A stretch of 20,768 bases of DNA from Faeciplasma avium (GTDB lineage: Bacteria; Bacillota; Clostridia; Oscillospirales; Ruminococcaceae): assembly GCA_018713505.1 (NCBI GenBank), contig DVOL01000087.1:1-20768 (forward strand), given 5' to 3'. The notes beneath the pieces are model-generated. The model worked only from the letters and a program-made list of their open reading frames with translations. It searched no databases and was not told where the DNA came from. This document shows, in pieces, positions 15,979 to 20,768 of this stretch (position 1 is the stretch's first letter; each line of letters begins with the position of its first letter). The position numbers and the translations under genes were made by a program.

Positions 15979-16399
15979 AAATTTTTATTTTATTTTTTAT
16001 CATCTCAAGAGTCACAGCCCGAAGCTCGCTCTCCATGACCCTTTGAATCCTCTCAAGCTCCCCTCCCAGCGCAGAGTGTATGCTCCTGCCCACGGGACAG
16101 CTCTTGTTCGGGTTTTCGTGAAAATGAAAAAGACCATCGTCCCCAACGCACCGAGAGGCTAGGTATATGTCGTAAAGGGTTATCTCATCGGCGGATTTTG
16201 CGAGCGTGGCTCCCCCTGTTCCCCTCGCTATCAGGACAAGACCGGCAGCCTTTAGCTCTCCTAAGAGCCTTCGCACGACTACCGGGTTGATATTTGTGCT
16301 CCCGGCAAGAAAATCGCTTGTGACCTTTTTTGTATCGCTGAATAGGTCTATGCAAAGAAGAATATGCACGGAAAGCGTAAATCTGCTTGATATCTGCAT
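15977..16399 (-). CDS. Rrf2-family transcriptional regulator (YwnA-like)
   Basis: A 140-residue winged-helix regulator starting MQISSRFTLSVHILLC. It has the family helix-turn-helix with NINPVVVRRLLGELKAAGLV and the wing GTGGATLAKSADEITLYDIY. The three-Cys cluster of IscR/NsrR types is absent. Instead there is FHFHENPNKSCPVGR (about 90-105), an H-x-H plus CPVG segment typical of YwnA-like members and a candidate redox or metal sensing site. The ATG at 16397-16399 is preferred because AGGAG (16408-16412) lies eight bases upstream; a GTG at 16408 would overlap that site. It has its own promoter at 16445-16473 and lies just upstream of the cupin gene, whose promoter carries two palindromic operators. 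Repression of the cupin is the simplest reading; the signal is unknown. Confidence 0.9.
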   Translation of the reverse strand: MQISSRFTLSVHILLCIDLFSDTKKVTSDFLAGSTNINPVVVRRLLGELKAAGLVLIARGTGGATLAKSADEITLYDIYLASRCVGDDGLFHFHENPNKSCPVGRSIHSALGGELERIQRVMESELRAVTLEMIKNKIKI

Positions 16400-16444
16400 T
16401 GACACCACTCCTACGGCTTAAGCTGGAATCTGAGTTTTTTATTT

Positions 16445-16473
16445 ATTGTAGCATAAAAGCGCTTAAAAGGCAA
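16445..16473 (-). promoter_or_regulatory. Sigma-A promoter of the Rrf2 gene
   Basis: On the minus strand -35 TTGCCT (16468-16473), 17-base spacer, -10 TACAAT (16445-16450) with TGC before it. It carries no copy of the GTTGTAA-N9-TTACAWC palindrome, so autoregulation by the same site is not evident. Confidence 0.7.
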
Positions 16474-16519
16474 CTGTCGGGAGTTAGCACCAATATCCCG
16501 TGCTTTTTTCGGCATTGTA

Positions 16520-16548
16520 TAGACAAACGCCCCGATTTATGCTACAAT
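16520..16548 (+). promoter_or_regulatory. Sigma-A promoter upstream of the CapA-like gene
   Basis: -35 TAGACA (16520-16525), 17-base spacer, -10 TACAAT (16543-16548) with TGC before it. The predicted start near 16555 coincides with the first base of the stem-loop at 16555-16610. Confidence 0.7.
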
Positions 16549-16554
16549 GACAAA

Positions 16555-16610
16555 AGGGCGGTCGAACGGCTAAATAGGTCATGACGCCGTGTTGCCGGAC
16601 CGCCTGCCCT
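16555..16610 (+). other. Stable stem-loop at the predicted 5' end of the capA-methyltransferase-guaA RNA
   Basis: GGCGGTC (16557-16563) pairs with GACCGCC (16598-16604), and CGGC (16567-16570) with GCCG (16594-16597), giving 11 GC-rich pairs with a three-base GAA bulge. CGGC can pair instead with an earlier GCCG (16586-16589), so two forms are possible. The loop contains the palindrome GTCATGAC. No T-tract follows, so it is not a terminator. It could be a regulatory leader, a 5' stabiliser or a small RNA; I recognise no known riboswitch class. Confidence 0.45.
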
Positions 16611-16655
16611 GATTATATTACACCTATCATGCTTTGCTAAATTTAAGAGGCTGAA

Positions 16656-18146
16656 ATGAGAAATAAAAGACATATTATTATTGCAGTTTTTTCTGTCCTT
16701 ATCCTGATTGCGGGAGGGCTTTTTGTCCTTTCTGAATTTAGGGGGCAGGACCTTTCCAAGACAGCTTTACCCTCCGGGCAGGAACCGGGCAATACGGATT
16801 CCGACGCAGAGGACGCTTCGGACGAACTAAAGACTCCGCCGGATGAAGCTATAAGTCCCGGGTCTGCCGTCACCGAGAATACGGAATCTGAGCCGCTCGA
16901 GGAGCCTGACGGCTTAGAAAATCCCGACGGCGAGCCATTAGCTCCTGATGTGGAGGATAACAGTGATGACGCCGACCCCGGGCAGACTGATGAAAATACA
17001 TACTCTGACGGGGATAATAGCTCCGACGGGAATACTGACATCCAGGAACAGCCGCAGACCCAGTATGAAAGCTCAACCGTCAGAATATGCATAGGCGGAG
17101 ACACCTCGATAGACTCCGAATTTGCGGACGCCGCCAGAAGATGGGGAGTCGATTATCCCTGGAAGGAGGTCAGCCAGGTATTTAACGAGGCTGATATCTC
17201 GGTGGTAAATCTTGAGACCTGTGTGAGCGAAAGAGGCGTCTCGGAGAAAAGAGAGGGCTTTGGCTTCAGGACGCCTCCTGATATGCTTGAGGGCTTTGTA
17301 AACGCAGGAATAGACCTTGTCTGCCTTGCAAACAACCATACAAGAGACTACGGCATGGACGCACTTGTCGATACCTTCAGCCACCTGGCGGAGTATGGCA
17401 TAGGCTATTTCGGAGCAGGTCACGACAAGGAGGAGGCTGGAGGTCTCACGGTTAAAGAGGTAAACGGCGTCAAGGTAGGCTTTGCGGGTTGTAACTACAT
17501 ATATCTTAGCAGCGACTGTGCGGCGGATGTCGGTCATCCCGGCATAAATATGGTCTACAAGCTCGACGACGAGAGGACTGCATGGTTTTTGGACCGTATC
17601 AAGGAGTATGACAGCCAGTGCGATGTTCTCATAGTGTTCATGCACTGCGGCACAGAGGAGGTCTTTGATGTCGGGAGCTATCAGAAAAGGCTGGCAAGAG
17701 CCTTAATCGACTCAGGGGCGGACATCGTCATCGGAGCGCATCCCCACACCCTGCAGCCCATCGAGTTCTACAACGGCAAGCCGATTTTTTACAGCATCGG
17801 AAACCTCATCTTCTGGCATGTGGACGACGAAATCGACGGTCTTACCTGCATTTTTGACATCACCGTCGATAAGGACGGCTTCAAAAGCCTCAGACTCCAT
17901 CCGCTTTTCATAAAGAACTACAAGGTCTACTATCTTGAAAGAGACGAGGGCAAGTATCCCGCCAAATACGACCAGATTCTTGAGCTTATGAACAGTCTTT
18001 GCTACGACTACGGCATATATTTTGACGAGCAGGGATATATGGGGCTGATTGACGAGCTGTCCCAGGAGGAAAGGGAGCTGCTTGAAGCCAAGTACACCGA
18101 AAATACCGAAAACAATGCAGATGATGTGACGCTAAAGGAGGGCTAA
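16656..18146 (+). CDS. CapA-like (PGA_cap) membrane-anchored metallophosphatase-fold protein
   Basis: A 496-residue protein of the family named for the poly-gamma-glutamate synthesis protein CapA. The N-terminal hydrophobic segment (about 6-25, after RNKR) is an uncleaved signal anchor with no lipobox Cys, so the domain should face outward. Residues 30-138 are a disordered linker very rich in Asp, Glu, Ser, Pro and Asn. The catalytic-fold domain (about 142-390) has the metal-site motifs of this family: GGDT (Asp149), NLET (185-188), ANNH (225-228), MHCGTEE (His330) and GAHPH (360-364). A C-terminal tail (395-496) is charged. No capB, capC or capD neighbours exist, so polyglutamate synthesis is not implied; solo members may act on cell-surface polymers. 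The ATG follows AAGAGGCTGA. The downstream methyltransferase starts one base after the stop. Confidence 0.88.
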   Translation: MRNKRHIIIAVFSVLILIAGGLFVLSEFRGQDLSKTALPSGQEPGNTDSDAEDASDELKTPPDEAISPGSAVTENTESEPLEEPDGLENPDGEPLAPDVEDNSDDADPGQTDENTYSDGDNSSDGNTDIQEQPQTQYESSTVRICIGGDTSIDSEFADAARRWGVDYPWKEVSQVFNEADISVVNLETCVSERGVSEKREGFGFRTPPDMLEGFVNAGIDLVCLANNHTRDYGMDALVDTFSHLAEYGIGYFGAGHDKEEAGGLTVKEVNGVKVGFAGCNYIYLSSDCAADVGHPGINMVYKLDDERTAWFLDRIKEYDSQCDVLIVFMHCGTEEVFDVGSYQKRLARALIDSGADIVIGAHPHTLQPIEFYNGKPIFYSIGNLIFWHVDDEIDGLTCIFDITVDKDGFKSLRLHPLFIKNYKVYYLERDEGKYPAKYDQILELMNSLCYDYGIYFDEQGYMGLIDELSQEERELLEAKYTENTENNADDVTLKEG

Positions 18147-18147
18147 G

Positions 18148-18897
18148 ATGTCATACCAGGACGAAAATGCCAAAACCATAGACCGCTGGATAGAAGAAGG
18201 CTGGGAATGGGGTCAGCCGATAGATCATGATACCTATCTTAGCGCATTAAACGGAAGCTGGGAGCTTCTTTTGACGCCGACAAAGCCGGTCCCCAAGAGC
18301 TGGCTCGGCGAGATAAAGGGAAAAAAGGTGCTGGGACTTGCCTCGGGAGGCGGTCAGCAGATGCCGATTTTTGCGGCTCTCGGCGCCTTGGTGACGGTAT
18401 TGGACTACTCCCCTGCACAGCTAAGGTCTGAACAGCTTGTAAGCGAAAGAGAGGGCTATCAAATCAATATCGTAAGAGCGGACATGACAAAGCCCTTACC
18501 CTTTGAGGACGGCGAGTTCGACCTTGTCTTTCACCCCGTCTCCAACTGCTATGTCAAGGAGGTCAAGCCAATCTTTAAAGAATGTGCCAGGGTCTTAAAG
18601 CACGGCGGCAGGCTGCTGTGCGGTCTTGACAACGGCATGAACTTCATAACGAATGAAGAGGAAAGGGAGATTCTTTATTCCCTGCCCTTTGACCCTCTTA
18701 ATGACCCCGAGCTTATGAGGATGCTCCAAAGCGAGGACTGCGGAGTACAGTTTTCACATACCATGGAGGAGCAGATAGGCGGTCAACTTGAGGCTGGGTT
18801 TATCCTAAAGGATATTTACGAGGATACCAACGGAAGCGGCAGGCTCCACAAGATGAACATCCCCAGCTTTATAGCGACTTTGGCTATAAAGCCGTAG
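18148..18897 (+). CDS. Class I SAM-dependent methyltransferase
   Basis: A 249-residue Rossmann-fold methyltransferase. Motif I is VLGLASGGGQQ (61-71), the acidic ribose-binding residue is Asp86 in VTVLDYSPAQL, motif II includes RADMTKPLPFEDGEFDLV (110-127), and HGGRLLCGLD (152-161) is the strand before the active site. The N-terminal NGSWELLLTPTKPVPKSWL (35-53) is a conserved element of a clostridial group of unknown substrate. GGAGG inside the last codons of the CapA-like gene, with the ATG starting one base after its stop, indicates translational coupling. The context (CapA-like upstream, guaA downstream) does not reveal the substrate. Confidence 0.9.
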   Translation: MSYQDENAKTIDRWIEEGWEWGQPIDHDTYLSALNGSWELLLTPTKPVPKSWLGEIKGKKVLGLASGGGQQMPIFAALGALVTVLDYSPAQLRSEQLVSEREGYQINIVRADMTKPLPFEDGEFDLVFHPVSNCYVKEVKPIFKECARVLKHGGRLLCGLDNGMNFITNEEEREILYSLPFDPLNDPELMRMLQSEDCGVQFSHTMEEQIGGQLEAGFILKDIYEDTNGSGRLHKMNIPSFIATLAIKP

Positions 18898-18949
18898 CCT
18901 GTCCTGGCAATCGTGACATCACCACAATAAAAAAGAAAAGAGGATTAGT

Positions 18950-20491
18950 ATGGAGCTTAAAAACCAGAAGCTTATTATCATCGACTTCGGTGGACAGTAC
19001 AACCAGCTCATAGCAAGACGGGTAAGAGAGTGCGGAGTATACTGCGAGGTCCTCCCCTACAAAAAGGCTGATATATCCGCCATAAAGAGCGACAGGCCTG
19101 TAGCTATAATCTTTACCGGCGGACCGAACAGCGTATATCTTGACAGCTCGCCGACAATATCAAAGGAGATTTTCGAGCTGGGAATCCCGATTCTCGGCAT
19201 ATGCTACGGCGCACAGCTCATGGCATACTCTCTTGGCGGAAGCGTTAAGAGCGCCCCCACAAGCGAGTACGGAAAGACTAACACCGATTTTAAGACAGAC
19301 TCTGTTTTATTCGGCGGGCTGCCGGAAAAATCGGTAACCTGGATGAGTCACACCGACTACATCGCAAAGGCTCCAGACGGCTTCAGGATAACCGCCAGCA
19401 CGCCTGTCTGCCCTGTCGCCGCAATGGAGGACCCCGAAAGAGGTCTTTACGCCGTACAGTTCCACCCTGAAGTCAACCACACCCAGCACGGCAGCGACAT
19501 CATAAAGGCGTTTTTGTTTAATGCCGCCAAGTGCTTGGGCGACTGGACGATGGAGAGCTTCGCCGCTACCGCCATCGAGGACATAAGACGGCGTGTCGGA
19601 GACAAAAAGGTGCTCTTAGGACTCTCCGGCGGAGTTGACTCCTCGGCGTGCGCTGCGCTTCTCTCAAAGGCGATTGGAAGCCAGCTCACCTGCATTTTCG
19701 TAGACCACGGTCTTATGAGGAAAAACGAGGGCGACGAGGTCGAGCAGGCGTTCTCCGACTGGGATATAAACTTTGTCAGGGTGAACGCAGAGGCTCTGTT
19801 CCTTGAAAAGCTTGCCGGCGTCACCGAGCCGGAGCGAAAGCGAAAGATAATCGGCGAGGAGTTCATAAGGGTATTTGAGTCGGAGTCACGAAAGCTAGGG
19901 CATATGGATTACCTCGCCCAGGGTACAATTTATCCTGATATTATCGAGTCGGGAGCAGGAGACGCCGCCGTCATAAAGAGCCACCACAATGTGGGCGGTC
20001 TGCCCAAGGACATAGATTTCAAGGAGGTCATAGAGCCTCTTAGGCTCCTTTTCAAGGACGAAGTTAGAGCCTTGGGACTGACTCTTGGACTCTCCCCCAC
20101 CCTAGTCTACAGGCAGCCATTCCCCGGCCCCGGCCTCGCCGTAAGGATAATCGGAGAAATCACTAAGGAGCGCCTTGAAATACTCCGTAACGCTGACTGG
20201 GTATTCAGAGACGAGCTTGCAAAAAGCGGCATCGACCGTGACATTAACCAGTTTTTCGCTGTCCTGACCTCAATGCGCTCTGTCGGCGTCATGGGCGACG
20301 GCAGAACCTATGACTACACCCTCGCTCTCCGTGCCGTCACCACCACCGACTTCATGACCGCCGACTTCGCCCGAATCCCCTACGATGTCCTCGAACGGTG
20401 CGCCTCCCGCATAGTCAACGAGGTCAAAAGCATCAACCGCATCGTCTACGACATTACCACCAAGCCGCCGGCTACTATTGAGTGGGAGTGA
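18950..20491 (+). CDS. guaA: GMP synthase (glutamine-hydrolysing)
   Basis: Converts XMP, ATP and glutamine to GMP in the cytosol, the last step of guanine nucleotide synthesis. It is 513 residues, the usual length. The class I glutamine amidotransferase domain (about 6-190) has nucleophile Cys85 in GICYGAQL and His172/Glu174 in QFHPEVNHT. The ATP pyrophosphatase domain has the PP-loop SGGVDSS (226-232) and FVDHGLMRKNEGDEVE. The C-terminal dimerisation domain ends in the invariant-type TTKPPATIEWE. The ATG follows AAGAGGATT, and the gene is 52 bases from the methyltransferase with no clear promoter between, so it is probably the last gene of that operon. No purine riboswitch is visible in front of it. 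Confidence 0.97.
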   Translation: MELKNQKLIIIDFGGQYNQLIARRVRECGVYCEVLPYKKADISAIKSDRPVAIIFTGGPNSVYLDSSPTISKEIFELGIPILGICYGAQLMAYSLGGSVKSAPTSEYGKTNTDFKTDSVLFGGLPEKSVTWMSHTDYIAKAPDGFRITASTPVCPVAAMEDPERGLYAVQFHPEVNHTQHGSDIIKAFLFNAAKCLGDWTMESFAATAIEDIRRRVGDKKVLLGLSGGVDSSACAALLSKAIGSQLTCIFVDHGLMRKNEGDEVEQAFSDWDINFVRVNAEALFLEKLAGVTEPERKRKIIGEEFIRVFESESRKLGHMDYLAQGTIYPDIIESGAGDAAVIKSHHNVGGLPKDIDFKEVIEPLRLLFKDEVRALGLTLGLSPTLVYRQPFPGPGLAVRIIGEITKERLEILRNADWVFRDELAKSGIDRDINQFFAVLTSMRSVGVMGDGRTYDYTLALRAVTTTDFMTADFARIPYDVLERCASRIVNEVKSINRIVYDITTKPPATIEWE

Positions 20492-20677
20492 TTTGAAAAA
20501 ACTGAAAAACCCAGTAATTGCAAGGCTTTTCAGACTTCGCCCACTCTCTCTGATAAGGTTTTGATAAGAATGCCCTCCAATGCGATTATTCTGCGTTGCG
20601 AGTGGCTTGTGAGTAAAGAATAATTTCAATTACCTCACTAAAATCCCATATTAACATTTAAGCCCGTACTGATCGGA
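20492..20677. other. Non-coding stretch after guaA, no gene recognised
   Basis: Contains two loose inverted repeats: CTGAAAA (20502-20508) with TTTTCAG (20527-20533), and ATTATTCT with AGAATAAT (about 20585-20624). Neither is a convincing terminator, since the first has a 18-base loop and no T-tract. No coding signal or RNA gene was seen. Confidence 0.5.
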
Positions 20678-20768
20678 TGTGAACAGGTCCAGTAAAAACG
20701 GACAATAGAAAAACACACCCCCTTATGGTAGAATAAAAGAAACTACCGTAAGGGGGAATTTTTATGCC
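20678..20768 (+). mobile_element. Probable left end of an IS3-like insertion sequence, cut by window edge
   Basis: The terminal-type sequence TGTGAACAGGTCC starts at 20678, followed by AGTAAAAACGGACA, a TG...GTCCA-n-TAAAA-n-GGACA layout like IS150-group IS3 ends. Then comes a 14-pair hairpin (20718-20731 with 20743-20756, one G/U pair, 11-base loop) whose right arm GGGGG is the ribosome binding site of an ATG at 20764. Only two bases of the second codon are present, so the transposase cannot be confirmed. Family naming is inference. Confidence 0.4.
20718..20756 (+). promoter_or_regulatory. Hairpin sequestering the ribosome binding site of the edge ORF
   Basis: Arms CCCCCTTATGGTAG (20718-20731) and CTACCGTAAGGGGG (20743-20756) pair fully with one G/U. 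The GGGGG right arm lies seven bases before the ATG at 20764. Read-through RNA would hide the ribosome binding site, a known way that insertion sequences avoid impinging transcription. Confidence 0.6.

Noticed and set aside
16486..16509. AGCAC/GTGCT hairpin plus six T as a plus-strand terminator
   Set aside because: Only five pairs, and no plus-strand gene lies upstream to terminate; it sits between divergent promoters.
18898..18949. Purine riboswitch before guaA
   Set aside because: Only 52 bases, without the three-way junction or conserved loops of that class.
20270..20629. 119-codon minus-strand frame over the guaA 3' end
   Set aside because: Most of it is antisense to conserved guaA sequence; the Gly/Asp/Val-rich C-terminal half is a shadow pattern.

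Overview
The window looks like chromosomal DNA of an anaerobic low-GC-lineage Gram-positive of the class Clostridia, probably a gut Oscillospiraceae-like bacterium. The reasons are consensus sigma-A promoters, strong AGGAGG ribosome binding sites, frequent AGG/AGA and ATA codons at a fairly high GC content, a clostridial-type giant acyl-CoA dehydratase activase, a divergent ParC/ParE-like topoisomerase pair, and cytosolic GH43/GH31 hemicellulose enzymes. This assignment is inference from gene content; no rRNA or other taxonomic marker is present.

Layout. (1) 1-1542 is the 3' part of an acidic protein of unknown function on the plus strand, closed by an intrinsic terminator. (2) 5858-1596 (minus) is a two-gene operon for a type IIA topoisomerase (ParE-like, then ParC-like), with an extended -10 promoter at 5937-5965. 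(3) 6116-10250 (plus) is a divergently transcribed two-gene operon for a cytosolic GH43 and a GH31 glycosidase, with promoter 6027-6054. (4) 10251-10729 is a 479-bp intergenic stretch holding a weak terminator, an extended -10 promoter and a five-unit 16-bp array of self-complementary repeats. (5) 10730-15499 (plus) carries a 1416-residue fused ASKHA ATPase/2-hydroxyacyl-CoA dehydratase-like iron-sulfur protein and an adjoining YbaK-type aminoacyl-tRNA deacylase, ended by a bidirectional terminator. (6) 16399-15532 (minus) holds an Rrf2-family regulator and a small cupin. The cupin promoter is a consensus sigma-A promoter with two copies of a GTTGTAA-N9-TTACAWC palindrome over it. (7) 16520-20491 (plus) starts with a promoter and a hairpin predicted to begin at the RNA 5' end, followed by a membrane-anchored CapA-like metallophosphatase, a SAM methyltransferase and guaA. 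(8) 20492-20768 is non-coding and appears to end in the left terminus of an IS3-like insertion sequence, with the transposase start codon at the window edge.

How parts work together. The topoisomerase subunits should form one A2B2 enzyme. The two glycosidases would finish degradation of imported arabinose/xylose-containing oligosaccharides in the cytosol. The Rrf2/cupin pair looks like a small self-contained stress or metabolite switch. No large multi-gene defence or secretion system is present. The least explained signals are the 16-bp palindromic array, the double Rrf2 operator, the 5'-terminal leader hairpin before the CapA-like gene, and the giant ATP-driven Fe-S reductase-like protein.
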